Assembly: GCF_011301715.1 (NCBI RefSeq)
Contig: NZ_CP049870.1
Span: forward strand, 2,170,001-2,234,000
DNA from: Sphingomonas sp. HDW15A
GTDB taxonomy: Bacteria > Pseudomonadota > Alphaproteobacteria > Sphingomonadales > Sphingomonadaceae
Length of the DNA: 64,000 nt
Direction of reading: 5' to 3'
Below the pieces are notes generated by a model, which worked only from the letters and a program-made list of their open reading frames with translations, was not told where the DNA came from and made no database searches. Every line of letters starts with the position of its first letter. Position 1 is the first letter of the stretch. Below, piece by piece: positions 9,330 through 18,269 of the stretch. The translations under genes were made by a program, and so were the position numbers.

Positions 9330-9721
9330 GCGACCTGAGCGGCCATTGGGACGGCACCTATGCCTATCCAGCGGCGCTCAAACCCATCCCATTCCACCTC
9401 GAGCTGCGCGACACGGGCGGAGGACTGACTGGCGAGGTCATCGAGCCCGCGCCCGAATATCTGCCGCCGGGAGAAATGGCGGCGGTCGTCACCGGCAAGC
9501 GGGATGGCAGCAGCGTCCGCTTCACCAAGATATACGATTCGCTCGAGCACTTCCTCGACCCGGTTCATTACGATGGCGTGCTGGACGAAGAGGAATGCGA
9601 GATTTCCGGAACCTGGACGATCGGCCCGGGCTGGTCGGGGACGTTCGTCATGACCCGGCCCAAGACGGAAGAAGCCGAGCAGGAAGCGGAAGTGGAAGAA
9701 GAGGTCGAGATCGACCGCTAG
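9326..9721 (+). CDS. Conserved hypothetical protein with acidic tail
   Basis: A 131-residue protein I cannot assign to a family. The body is rich in beta-strand and aromatic residues (GHWDGTYAYPAALKPIPFHL, SGTWTIGPGWSGTFVMTR), suggesting a small beta-barrel or lipocalin-like fold. It ends in a strongly acidic run (about residues 111-131). There is no signal peptide. The GTG start at 9326 overlaps the LON-domain gene stop (GTGA), implying translational coupling and a shared operon with thioredoxin-TPR and LON-domain proteins. Confidence 0.7.
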   Translation: MSDLSGHWDGTYAYPAALKPIPFHLELRDTGGGLTGEVIEPAPEYLPPGEMAAVVTGKRDGSSVRFTKIYDSLEHFLDPVHYDGVLDEEECEISGTWTIGPGWSGTFVMTRPKTEEAEQEAEVEEEVEIDR

Positions 9722-9728
9722 GCGCGGA

Positions 9729-10958
9729 TCATATCGGAAGGCCGCGGAGCAGCAGCGGAAGGTCGCCGCTCGTTCCGCGCGCCTCGGCGGCGAGGCGGTC
9801 GCGAAGCGGGCCGATCTTGCCGGTCAAGGCCATTCCGGCGCGGCGGACCAGTGACGGAAGCTTGCCGGGAATGCCGTACAGCCGGGTCAGCCCGTCGGTG
9901 GCCATCGCCACCATCATAGTGTCGAGGCTGCGCCAGCGCTGATAACGGTCCATCAGCTGCCGGTCGCCGAGGTCGAGGCCGAGCCGGGCACCTTCGACCA
10001 GCACCTGCGCCAGAGCTGCGGCATCGCGGAAACCGAGGTTGAGACCCTGCCCCGCGATCGGATGGATGGCGTGCGCCGAATCGCCGACCAGCGCCAGGCG
10101 ACGATCGGTAATCCTGGCTGCATGGTGGAAGCCGAGCGGATATGCGGAGCGCTTCGTCAACAGGCGGATGTCACCGAGAAAGCCGCCCATCGCCGCTTTC
10201 GCCTCGGCTGCGAATTCTTCGTCCGACAAGGCGAGAAATCCGGCTGAATCCTCGCTCTTGACCGACCAGACAATCGCCGACCGGTGGCCATCGGCAATGT
10301 CGTTCATCGGCAGAAGCGCAAACGGGCCGGACGGATAGAAAATCTCCCACGCAACATTGTCGTGTGGCTGTTCATGGCTGAGCGTAGCGACGATCGCTGT
10401 GTGGTCGTAGCGCCAGCGGGCCATCCGCATTCCGGCGGATTCGCGGGTTGGCGACTGGCGCCCTTCGGCCGCGACCAGTAAAGGCGCGGCGAGATTCGTG
10501 CCGTCCTCAAGCACGACCCAGACCCCATGTTCTCCGCGCTCCACCGACGCAGCCTTCGATTTCCACAACAAGCGGATGTTCTGTCCGGCCTCGGCGCGGG
10601 CCTTGAGCGCGGCGCGAAGGTGGCGATTCTCGTGCATCCAGCCAAGCGGCTCGTCGTCGCCCTCGGGCGGCTCGAACGCGAGTCCGCCTGGCGCAATGCC
10701 ATCGGCGACACGGATGGTGCGGATTGGACAGCCCGGTTCGGCCAAATGACCGGTGACGCCGATTGCGTCGAACATCCGCCGCGAGCTTGACGAGACCGCG
10801 CTGGTGCGGCCGTCGAATGTGGCGTCCTTCCAGCTCTCGGGATCGACCGGGTCGACGATTGTCGCCGTCAGACCGGCGGAATCGAGCGCGGCGGCAAGCG
10901 CGAGGCCGACCAGCCCACCGCCGAGGATGATGACGTCGCTTCGTTGCATGGCCGACAC
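9729..10958 (-). CDS. FAD-dependent monooxygenase of ubiquinone biosynthesis (UbiH/UbiF/Coq6 type)
   Basis: This 409-residue flavoprotein has an N-terminal dinucleotide motif (DVIILGGGLVGLALAAAL). The second FAD motif GDSAHAIHPIAGQGLNLG lies at about residues 290-307. The family hydroxylates the aromatic ring of ubiquinone precursors, and the GQGLNLG variant is typical of UbiH/UbiF/UbiI/Coq6. The ring position is not predictable from sequence. Start at 10958 or an internal ATG at 10949. It is convergent with the hypothetical gene at 9326 and divergent from ftsK. Confidence 0.92.
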   Translation of the reverse strand: MSAMQRSDVIILGGGLVGLALAAALDSAGLTATIVDPVDPESWKDATFDGRTSAVSSSSRRMFDAIGVTGHLAEPGCPIRTIRVADGIAPGGLAFEPPEGDDEPLGWMHENRHLRAALKARAEAGQNIRLLWKSKAASVERGEHGVWVVLEDGTNLAAPLLVAAEGRQSPTRESAGMRMARWRYDHTAIVATLSHEQPHDNVAWEIFYPSGPFALLPMNDIADGHRSAIVWSVKSEDSAGFLALSDEEFAAEAKAAMGGFLGDIRLLTKRSAYPLGFHHAARITDRRLALVGDSAHAIHPIAGQGLNLGFRDAAALAQVLVEGARLGLDLGDRQLMDRYQRWRSLDTMMVAMATDGLTRLYGIPGKLPSLVRRAGMALTGKIGPLRDRLAAEARGTSGDLPLLLRGLPI

Positions 10959-11056
10959 TGTTAACGCGTGCGTCGCGCCTTGGCGAGCGCTTGACCTCGG
11001 AGTCCGCCGCGGCGCATTGTGGCGTCAACGGCCTTTCTGACCGGGGGAAGACGATC

Positions 11057-13390
11057 ATGGCGACCGCCGCGGAGCGGGCGCGAAAGCGCGATTTGGGACC
11101 CGACTGGCGGGAAAAGCTGCGCGCGTCCGTGCGCCAGCTGGCGATGCGCGTTGCCGGAACGATCCTGGCCGGCGCCAGCATTGCGCTTGCGTTGGGCCTT
11201 GCGACCCACGATGCCGTCGACCCGAGCTTTTCGACCGCCGCCGGTGGTCCGCCCGTCAATTGGGTGGGAAGCTTCGGCGCCTATTCAAGCGACCTTCTCC
11301 TGATGTTGTTCGGCCCTGCGGCGGTTGTCATTCTCCCGATTATCGCTCTTGCGGGAGTGCGACTGATGCGCGGCGCTTCGCCCGGACGGGTCGGCCGGTC
11401 CCTGCTTGTCGCATTTGCGGCAATGCTGCTGGTGGGCGTGGCGCTTGGCATGCTTTCGGGCGAGTCTGTTTCCGGCCTGCCGGCAGGCTGGGGCGGGGCA
11501 CTGGGCCTCGGCGGCGCAAAGGCGGCCGAGGCGCTCATCGCCCTCATTCAGAATCCCGGAGTAGAAGGACCGTTTCGCCTAGCTCTGATCGCCATCCTGT
11601 TCCTTGGCGGCGTGATGGTCGCCTATCTCTCGCTCGGGCTTCGCGAGGAGGAGAAGGCGTGGCTTGGATCGCTGTTCCGCCGCGACCCGTCGCGGCCGAT
11701 CCGCCCACCGCGGCGAACGGAGGAGGAGCTCGGCGACCGTGAGCCCGTCGCCCCTCCGCGCTCCCGCCCCGCCGTTGCCGTTGCCGAGCCGTCCAAGGCG
11801 ATCGCGCCCGCCGCCAAGCCGGCACCGCGCAAGGGCAAGGCGACCGCCGCCGGCCAGGCCAGCCTGGCGCTTGGCGACAATTACCAGCTTCCCGCGCTTG
11901 AACTGCTTAGCCCGCCGCCGCCAGCTGACCGCAAGCAGGTCGACCGCGCAGGACTCGAGCGCAACGCGCGCCTGCTCGAAAGCGTGCTTGAGGATTTCCA
12001 CGTCCGCGGCGACATCGTCGAGGTCCGCCCCGGGCCGGTCGTCACAATGTACGAGCTTGAGCCGGCGAGTGGGATCAAAGCCAGCCGGGTTATACAATTG
12101 GCCGACGACATCGCGCGCAATATGAGCGCGCTTTCCGCCCGGGTCGCGACCATCCCTGGGCGGAGCGTGATCGGGATCGAGCTTCCCAATCCTAAGCGGG
12201 AAATGGTGTCCTTGAGCGAGTTGATCGGCAGCCAGGCTTTCGAAGACCAGGCGATGAGCCTGCCGTTGATCCTGGGCAAGAATATCGCGGGCGATCCGGT
12301 GATCGCCGACCTCGCGCCGATGCCCCATTTGCTTGTCGCCGGCACCACCGGCTCCGGCAAGTCGGTGGGTCTCAACTGCATGATCCTGTCGCTGCTTTAC
12401 AGGATGGGACCCGACGAGTGCCGGATGATCATGATCGATCCGAAGATGCTGGAGCTCAGCGTCTACGACGACATCCCGCACCTGCTGTCGCCCGTGGTGA
12501 CCGAGCCCGGCAAAGCCATCCGGGCGCTCAAGTGGACCGTCGAGCAGATGGAAGAGCGCTACAGGATGATGGCGAGCCTTGGCGTTCGCCAGCTGTCCAG
12601 TTTCAACCAGAAGGTCCGTGACGCGCGGGCCAAGGGCTCCAAGCTCGGTCGCCGCGTGCAAACCGGTTACGACGCCGACACCGGCCAGCCGATCTACGAA
12701 ACGGAAGAGCTGGAATATGAGGTTCTGCCTCAGATCGTCGTGGTGGTCGACGAGCTGGCCGACCTGATGATGACGGCGGGCAAGGAGGTCGAATTTCTTA
12801 TCCAGCGCCTGGCGCAAAAGGCGCGAGCAGCCGGAATTCACCTGATCATGGCCACGCAGCGGCCGTCGGTCGACGTTATCACCGGCGTCATCAAGGCCAA
12901 TTTGCCCACCCGCATCAGCTTCCAGGTAACAAGCAAGATCGACAGCCGAACAATCCTCGGCGAGCAGGGCGCGGAACAACTGCTTGGCAAGGGCGACATG
13001 CTCTACATGCCAGGCGGAAAGCAGATCATCCGGGTCCACGGGCCGTTCGTCAGCGACGAGGAAGTGCGAAGCGTCGCCGATCATTGGCGCAAGCAGGGTG
13101 TGCCCGATTACGTCCAGTCGGTCACCGAAGAGCCGGAGGACGGCGGCTATTTGCTAGACGGCGCCCCGACCGGTGACGACGACCCGGAAACCCAGCTCTA
13201 TCGCAAGGCGGTACAGATCGTCGCCGAGAGCCAGAAAGCCTCGACCAGCTACATTCAGCGCCAGTTGCGGGTCGGCTACAACAGCGCGGCCCGTCTCATC
13301 GAGCGGATGGAGAAAGAAGGCCTGGTTGGAGCGCCTGACCACGTCGGTCGCCGCGAGGTGCTGATCGATACCGACGGGCACCCGATCTGA
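11057..13390 (+). CDS. ftsK: DNA translocase FtsK
   Basis: FtsK pumps DNA at the division septum and activates XerCD at dif. The 777-residue protein has several N-terminal membrane segments (within about residues 30-200) and a short proline/alanine-rich linker (about 205-290). The RecA-like motor has Walker A GTTGSGKS (about 429-436) and Walker B VVVVDELADLMM. A C-terminal winged-helix gamma domain (TSYIQRQLRVGYNSAARLIE) would read KOPS sites. The linker is much shorter than in E. coli, as usual in alphaproteobacteria. ATG 11057 follows a GGGGGAAG ribosome-binding site. Confidence 0.97.
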   Translation: MATAAERARKRDLGPDWREKLRASVRQLAMRVAGTILAGASIALALGLATHDAVDPSFSTAAGGPPVNWVGSFGAYSSDLLLMLFGPAAVVILPIIALAGVRLMRGASPGRVGRSLLVAFAAMLLVGVALGMLSGESVSGLPAGWGGALGLGGAKAAEALIALIQNPGVEGPFRLALIAILFLGGVMVAYLSLGLREEEKAWLGSLFRRDPSRPIRPPRRTEEELGDREPVAPPRSRPAVAVAEPSKAIAPAAKPAPRKGKATAAGQASLALGDNYQLPALELLSPPPPADRKQVDRAGLERNARLLESVLEDFHVRGDIVEVRPGPVVTMYELEPASGIKASRVIQLADDIARNMSALSARVATIPGRSVIGIELPNPKREMVSLSELIGSQAFEDQAMSLPLILGKNIAGDPVIADLAPMPHLLVAGTTGSGKSVGLNCMILSLLYRMGPDECRMIMIDPKMLELSVYDDIPHLLSPVVTEPGKAIRALKWTVEQMEERYRMMASLGVRQLSSFNQKVRDARAKGSKLGRRVQTGYDADTGQPIYETEELEYEVLPQIVVVVDELADLMMTAGKEVEFLIQRLAQKARAAGIHLIMATQRPSVDVITGVIKANLPTRISFQVTSKIDSRTILGEQGAEQLLGKGDMLYMPGGKQIIRVHGPFVSDEEVRSVADHWRKQGVPDYVQSVTEEPEDGGYLLDGAPTGDDDPETQLYRKAVQIVAESQKASTSYIQRQLRVGYNSAARLIERMEKEGLVGAPDHVGRREVLIDTDGHPI

Positions 13391-13486
13391 GACCGGCAAG
13401 GCTGAACAGCGCGGAACCATGGGGTTCAGGGCGCATTCAATGCCGGAACGCCACATAGGCGCCAATCATCCTGGAGATTTGAACAA

Positions 13487-14098
13487 ATGGCTTTTCCGAC
13501 CCTGGCTGCACGTGCCCTTGCCCCCGCCGCCGCGATCGCGCTGATCGTTGCCCCGGCACCGGCCGCGACCGGCGACCTTGCAAAGGTCGAAGCGCACCTC
13601 AACGCCGCGCAGTCGATGACCGCCAATTTCGTCCAGACGGATTCGAAGAACCGGCAACTGACCGGTATTCTATCTCTTAAGCGCCCGGGCCGGATCCGTT
13701 TCGAATATGGCCGCGGCGCAAACATGCTCCTGGTCGGCAACGGGAAGACGCTGACCTTCGTCGATTATGAGGTCGGTCAAAAGTCGAGCTGGGCGATCGC
13801 CAAGTCGCCGCTGTCGGTGCTTCTTTCGGGCAACCCGAATCTTGAGCGGATCGCCCGCGTTCTCCCCTCGGAACCGAGCATCCTGGTCGTCCGTGCGCGA
13901 GACGCGCGGCGCCCGGAATTCGGCACGCTGATCCTTGGGTTCATCCGCTCCCCGGCGGCGCCCGGTGGACTGATACTGCAAGGCTGGACGGCGATCGATG
14001 CGCAGAACAAGCGGACGAAAGTTCTGCTTTCCAACCAGCGCTATAACGTTGCCGTTCCAGAGAGCGCGTTCACTTACCGCGAGCCGACCAAGCGTTGA
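13487..14098 (+). CDS. lolA: Outer-membrane lipoprotein carrier protein LolA
   Basis: LolA ferries lipoproteins from LolCDE across the periplasm to the outer membrane. The 203-residue protein has a signal peptide ending near APAAT (about residue 27) and the family core. That core comprises VEAHLNAAQSMTANFVQ, the LSLKRPGRIRFEYG strand pair and FVDYEVGQKSSW. It follows ftsK by 96 bases and a stem-loop terminator lies downstream at 14264-14286. Together with lptE elsewhere in the window it supplies envelope biogenesis functions. Confidence 0.9.
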   Translation: MAFPTLAARALAPAAAIALIVAPAPAATGDLAKVEAHLNAAQSMTANFVQTDSKNRQLTGILSLKRPGRIRFEYGRGANMLLVGNGKTLTFVDYEVGQKSSWAIAKSPLSVLLSGNPNLERIARVLPSEPSILVVRARDARRPEFGTLILGFIRSPAAPGGLILQGWTAIDAQNKRTKVLLSNQRYNVAVPESAFTYREPTKR

Positions 14099-14379
14099 GC
14101 ATGAGCGACAAAATTCCGTAGCAATCGAAAACCGTTCATCGACTGGTCAGGGTTAAAATCGTAAAAGCGTTTTGATCGTCGCAACTTGCTTGGGGTTTCC
14201 CCCTGTTACCCGGGCAGCGGCGATCACCTTGCGTGACTACGCTTGGTCGGCCCTCGCTCCAATGCCCCCGGAGCGGGGGCCTTTTGCTAGGCGCGGCTTG
14301 GGTGAACGGCCCATGGGCGCCACTTCCAATAGGGGCCACGAAGGTTGCACATCGGCCTTCCTTTGCTAGGGCATCCCAA
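14099..14379. other. Non-coding interval between lolA and xth
   Basis: These 281 bases hold the lolA terminator hairpin (14264-14286) and presumably the xth promoter. An open frame that would extend xth upstream covers the hairpin and has no protein similarity I recognise, so I regard it as non-coding. I saw no RNA gene here. Confidence 0.6.
14264..14286 (+). terminator. Rho-independent terminator after lolA
   Basis: A perfect 7-base-pair GC stem (GCCCCCG / CGGGGGC, loop GAG) is followed by CTTTT. It lies downstream of lolA and upstream of xth on the plus strand. Confidence 0.75.
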
Positions 14380-15171
14380 GTGACCCGCCTCAAGATCGCC
14401 AGCTGGAACATCAACTCCGTTCGCGCGCGCGCCGCGATCGTCGAGCGTTTCCTGCTCGAAGAGCAACCGGACGTGCTTTGCCTTCAGGAGACCAAGGTCG
14501 AGGACAAGATATTCCCGGCTGAACTGTTTGACCGACTTGGTTACAGGCATCGCAAGCTCCACGGCCAGCGCATGCACCATGGGGTTGCGATCCTCTCCCG
14601 GGTCGCGCTTTTCGATGAAGGCCGCCACGACTGGCAGGACAACGGCGAGGCTCGGCACGTCGGCGCGCGGCTCGAATGCGGAATCCGCCTCGAGAACGTC
14701 TATGTTCCGGCTGGCGGCGACATCCCCGACCGCGAGCGCAATCCGAAGTTCGGCCAAAAGCTCGATTTTCTCGAGCGGATGACCCGCTGGTCTGAAAAAC
14801 TGGCCGAACCGACACTGATCGTCGGCGATTTCAACGTTGCGCCGCTGGAATGCGACGTCTGGAGCCACAAGGCGCTGCTCGATGTCGTCAGCCACACGCC
14901 GATCGAGGTGGAAACGCTCGCCCGGCTTCAGCAATCGCATGACTGGGCCGATCTTGGCCGCCGCTTCATCCCCGCTCCCGAGCGCAATTTCACCTGGTGG
15001 AGTTATCGCTCCCCGGACTTCACCAAGAACGACCGCGGCCGCAGGCTCGATCACATCTGGGCAAGCCCATCGCTTGCCCCGCAGGCGGTCGCTCATCGGG
15101 TTCACGAGCCGTGCCGAAGCTGGGAGCGGCCGAGCGACCATGTTCCGCTCGTCGTGGAGTTCGACATTTGA
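14380..15171 (+). CDS. xth: Exodeoxyribonuclease III (AP endonuclease, XthA/ExoA family)
   Basis: The enzyme cleaves DNA at abasic sites in base-excision repair. It has the EEP-nuclease blocks: KIASWNINSVRAR, the metal ligand in CLQETKVED, the catalytic aspartate in LIVGDFNVAP, RLDHIWAS and the terminal SDHVPLVVEF. Length is 263 residues, as expected. The GTG start at 14380 places the first beta-strand at the usual distance; in-frame upstream codons cross a terminator hairpin. The stop TGA overlaps a possible TTG start of ribA. Confidence 0.95.
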   Translation: MTRLKIASWNINSVRARAAIVERFLLEEQPDVLCLQETKVEDKIFPAELFDRLGYRHRKLHGQRMHHGVAILSRVALFDEGRHDWQDNGEARHVGARLECGIRLENVYVPAGGDIPDRERNPKFGQKLDFLERMTRWSEKLAEPTLIVGDFNVAPLECDVWSHKALLDVVSHTPIEVETLARLQQSHDWADLGRRFIPAPERNFTWWSYRSPDFTKNDRGRRLDHIWASPSLAPQAVAHRVHEPCRSWERPSDHVPLVVEFDI

Positions 15172-16202
15172 GCCGAGCCAGCCTTAGACCGGCGCTCGTG
15201 GCGCTGGCCGGGGGAAGGCCTGTTCGCATCGGGAAACTGAATATCCTGGCGATCGAGACGACCGATGACGAAGCACTAGACCGGCTCGACCCTGGCGCAT
15301 GCGCCAACTTCCTCCTCAGCGCCGAGCGGGCCGCTGCGCTGGGCCTCGGCAATCGCCGGGAAAACACACCGGGCGTTCCGCTTGTCGTCCGTCGGAGCGA
15401 CTGGATGAACACCGCGACAGTTCGCGCCATAGCCGACGCGGGCCAGGACTTCGACCGCTTCACCCCGGGCGTGCTCGAGCCGATGGAGCCTGTCGATGTG
15501 AAGGACGCGGCCGCGGCACTCACCCTGGCGCGCCTCGCCGGGCTGGCACCGGCCTTGTGGCTGCTGGATAATGCAGAGGCCGACATCGAGGTCCTGCGGG
15601 AGTGGATCGAATCCTCTCCGGACGCGGTCGTCGCCGCGCGAGCACGCCTGCCAATCGCCGATATCGGCGAAACGCAGGTCATCGCCTTTCGTGAGAGAGC
15701 GACGGGCGACGCACATGTGGCTCTCGTCATCGGCCAATGGGGCACCAGCCCGCCGCTCGTCCGGCTTCACAGCGAGTGCCTGACCGGCGATGTGTTCGGC
15801 AGCTTGAAGTGCGATTGCGGGCCGCAACTCCACGAGGCCTTGCGGCTGATTAAAACATCCGGCGGCGGGATCCTGCTCTATCTTCGGCAGGAAGGCCGGG
15901 GGATTGGCATCGTCAACAAGATCCGCGCTTATGCCCTCCAGGACCGCGGCCTCGATACTGTCGATGCCAACCGGCGGCTAGGATTTGCCGACGACGAACG
16001 CGATTACGGAGTGGCCGCGGCTATCCTGCGCGCAATGAAGGTTGGCGAGGTACGCCTGCTCACCAACAACCCAGGAAAGGTGGCCGGTCTAGAGTCGGCA
16101 GGGATCGTCGTGGCGGAGCGGGTGGCGCACCACATGCCGGTCAATCCGCACAACGCCGACTATATCGCAACCAAGAAATCGCGCAGCGGCCATCTCGACT
16201 AG
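15168..16202 (+). CDS. ribA: GTP cyclohydrolase II with long N-terminal extension
   Basis: RibA opens the imidazole ring of GTP in the first step of riboflavin synthesis. The catalytic domain is the C-terminal 200 residues, with zinc-ligand cysteines in HSECLTGDVFGSLKCDCG (about 202-218), the GTP-binding LYLRQEGRGIGI and LLTNNPGKVAGL. About 150 residues precede it (LNILAIETTDDEALDRL to about LREWIES) and look like a degenerate DHBP-synthase (RibB-like) domain, an arrangement seen in several alphaproteobacteria. The start is taken as TTG 15168 overlapping the xth stop; a GTG at 15198 is an alternative. Confidence 0.9.
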   Translation: MSRASLRPALVALAGGRPVRIGKLNILAIETTDDEALDRLDPGACANFLLSAERAAALGLGNRRENTPGVPLVVRRSDWMNTATVRAIADAGQDFDRFTPGVLEPMEPVDVKDAAAALTLARLAGLAPALWLLDNAEADIEVLREWIESSPDAVVAARARLPIADIGETQVIAFRERATGDAHVALVIGQWGTSPPLVRLHSECLTGDVFGSLKCDCGPQLHEALRLIKTSGGGILLYLRQEGRGIGIVNKIRAYALQDRGLDTVDANRRLGFADDERDYGVAAAILRAMKVGEVRLLTNNPGKVAGLESAGIVVAERVAHHMPVNPHNADYIATKKSRSGHLD

Positions 16203-16205
16203 TCC

Positions 16206-16847
16206 TCAGTCGGCGAAGAGCGCGCTGCCTACCCGAACATGCGTTGCGCCGAGCATCACCGCAGTCTCGTAATCCGCGCTCATACCCATCGACAGTCCAG
16301 TGACGTCATGACGCCGGGCAAGCTTCGCGAGAAGCGCGAAATAGGGGCCGGGCTGTTGCCCAAGCGGCGGAAGCGCCATTAGCCCTTTCAGTCTCAACGA
16401 AGATTGCCGGACTTCCTCAATGAAGGCACCAAGCTCCGATATCGCGACGCCGCCCTTCTGCGCTTCCGCGCCTATGTTGACCTGCACGAAGCAGGGGGTC
16501 GGCTGGCCAGTCGCGGCAAGCGCTCCCAGAAGGCTCGGCCGGTCCAGCGAGTGAATGGTGTCGAACAGCGCAACGGCCTCTGCCGCCTTGTTCGACTGCA
16601 GCCGTCCGATCATGTGGAGCCGAATGTCGGGGTGCGCCTTCCTGAGCCCGGGCCATTTGTCCGCGGCTTCCTGGACCCGGCTTTCGCCGAAATCTCGCTG
16701 CCCGGCCGAAATGAGCTCTTCGATGTCGGCGACCGAGCGCGTCTTGCTGACGGCGATCAGTGTGATCTCGCTGGGGTCACGGTCCGATGCTTTCGCGGCC
16801 CGTGCGATCCGCTCGCGGATTTGCTGGAGGCGCTCCGCAGACGTCAC
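16206..16847 (-). CDS. PLP homeostasis protein, YggS/PROSC family
   Basis: This 213-residue single-domain alanine-racemase-like barrel binds pyridoxal phosphate through the lysine in LIAVSKTRS. It has the family blocks GQRDFGESRVQEA, LHMIGRLQSNKA, CFVQVNIG, KGLMALPPLG and LSMGMSADYETAV. YggS proteins buffer free PLP and affect amino-acid homeostasis; no enzymatic reaction is established. The GTG at 16847 fits the family length; a longer frame runs into the next gene. It is convergent with ribA, with a 3-base gap. Confidence 0.93.
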   Translation of the reverse strand: MTSAERLQQIRERIARAAKASDRDPSEITLIAVSKTRSVADIEELISAGQRDFGESRVQEAADKWPGLRKAHPDIRLHMIGRLQSNKAAEAVALFDTIHSLDRPSLLGALAATGQPTPCFVQVNIGAEAQKGGVAISELGAFIEEVRQSSLRLKGLMALPPLGQQPGPYFALLAKLARRHDVTGLSMGMSADYETAVMLGATHVRVGSALFAD

Positions 16848-16869
16848 CGGCTGAAATTCAGGATTGGGA

Positions 16870-17577
16870 TTAGAATTTGAAAGCAGTGCCGACGTAGACG
16901 GCCTGGCTGTCCCTGCGCTCGTCCCGAAGCGCGGCGTCGCGATCCCGGTCCACGCGATAGCGGACACCACCGGTAACAGCGATATTGCGGGTCAACGAAT
17001 AAGCACCGCCGACGTCAAGCGCATAGGTCTGCTCCGCGCCGAGTGCCGGCGACCGGGCTCCGTCGGTGCGCTCCGCAGTCGCTGCGACCCGGCCCGTGAT
17101 GCGCTTGTTGAGCGAGTAATTGACGCCGACCACGGCTGATTCCTTGCCGCCAAGGGCAAGCGCGGGTGCCGGCGTCTTGGCCACGTCACCCGTGATTGCG
17201 AACCGGCGCCAACCCACCGCAAGTCCGAGGTTATAGCTGGCCTGGGTGAGAGCCGTCACGGCCGGTGTCGAATCCGTCGCGCGTGCCTGGACAGTCGGTG
17301 CCTTGGCGCGAATCGCGACCCGAACCTGCGAAGGACGGCCCTTCGGAGCGGCCGGAGTAAACTTAAAATCGCTGACTCCGACACCGCGCGCGGAGAGCGC
17401 TGCAGCGAGTCGAGGGTCAGTCGAGGCGGGCGTGAAGCCGCTTACGCTGTCGAAGCTTATCGAAACCGGCGGCGGTCGCCGCTCGGGCTTGGCAAGGGCG
17501 GCAGCAGGAATGGCAACGGCTGCCGCGAGCAGCGCAGCGCCGACCCATTTCCCAGCCGTGTTACCCCTGTGTCGCAC
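16870..17577 (-). CDS. Secreted beta-rich outer-membrane-like protein, hypothetical
   Basis: This 235-residue protein has a signal peptide (hydrophobic run about residues 12-29, ending AALAK). From about residue 110 it shows alternating short strands (ASYNLGLAVGWRRFAITGD, GVNYSLNKRITGRVAATAER, YALDVGGAYSLTRNIAVTGG) and ends in VYVGTAFKF. The terminal phenylalanine and strand pattern suggest a small outer-membrane beta-barrel. I do not recognise a specific family. It lies just upstream of yggS on the same strand with a 22-base gap. Confidence 0.72.
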   Translation of the reverse strand: MRHRGNTAGKWVGAALLAAAVAIPAAALAKPERRPPPVSISFDSVSGFTPASTDPRLAAALSARGVGVSDFKFTPAAPKGRPSQVRVAIRAKAPTVQARATDSTPAVTALTQASYNLGLAVGWRRFAITGDVAKTPAPALALGGKESAVVGVNYSLNKRITGRVAATAERTDGARSPALGAEQTYALDVGGAYSLTRNIAVTGGVRYRVDRDRDAALRDERRDSQAVYVGTAFKF

Positions 17578-17771
17578 CCAAATCGACTCCTAGCCCGATT
17601 GATATAGCGATTCCCTGGCAAAGGTTCCAATGGTCCCGCGCGATTCATCCGGCCTCTGTTGCGCTAAGTCCACAATACTGTCCCGTCCATGAACATCGCC
17701 TTGCTGCTTGCGGGCGCTGCTTGCCTGTCTATAACGCACGGCCAACGACCCTTCAGTCCGGGAATCTCCCT

Positions 17772-18206
17772 ATGCTTCGCCTTCCGCTTCCCATGCTCGT
17801 GATTCTCGCCGTGGCCCCGGTTGCGACCGCCTGCTCTCGCAACCGCGATATTCCGACGACGCTGGCCCCGTCGCGGATGACCAGCATCGGCGTCAATACC
17901 TATCTGTGGCGCGCGGCCGTCGACACGGTCTCATTCGCCCCACTTCTGCAGGCGGACGCGAACAGCGGGGTCATCATCACCGACTGGTACACCAATCCCA
18001 ACAATCCGGGCGAGCGGATGAAGCTGACCGTCACCATCCTGGACCAGGATCTTCGCGCCGACGCGCTTCGCGTCGCTGCCAGCCGCCAGGTCAATCAGGC
18101 CGGCACCTGGGTCGACGCCCCGGTTGCTGCCGCGACCGTCCAGAAGCTCGAGGATATCATCCTGACCCGGGCGCGCGACATTCGGCGAACGACCGTCGGC
18201 GGCTAG
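17772..18206 (+). CDS. DUF3576 family lipoprotein
   Basis: This 144-residue exported protein has a likely lipobox near residue 21 (VATAC). The body matches DUF3576: SIGVNTYLWRAAVDTVSFAPL, ANSGVIITDWYTNPNNPGER and RADALRVAASRQV. The family is common in alphaproteobacteria and is often found beside leuS and lptE, as here. Its molecular role is unknown, but the neighbourhood suggests the outer membrane. ATG 17772 is preferred because it begins the signal peptide. Confidence 0.85.
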   Translation: MLRLPLPMLVILAVAPVATACSRNRDIPTTLAPSRMTSIGVNTYLWRAAVDTVSFAPLLQADANSGVIITDWYTNPNNPGERMKLTVTILDQDLRADALRVAASRQVNQAGTWVDAPVAAATVQKLEDIILTRARDIRRTTVGG

Positions 18207-18269
18207 CCGGCCGGCAGCGCATCATTTTGCGTGGTGCACACGGCCCGTCCGTGCTTTAGGCGCCTGTCA

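Noticed and set aside
14233..14379. N-terminal extension of exodeoxyribonuclease III from an upstream ATG
   Set aside because: The extension crosses a clear terminator hairpin and has no family similarity; GTG 14380 gives the standard N-terminus.
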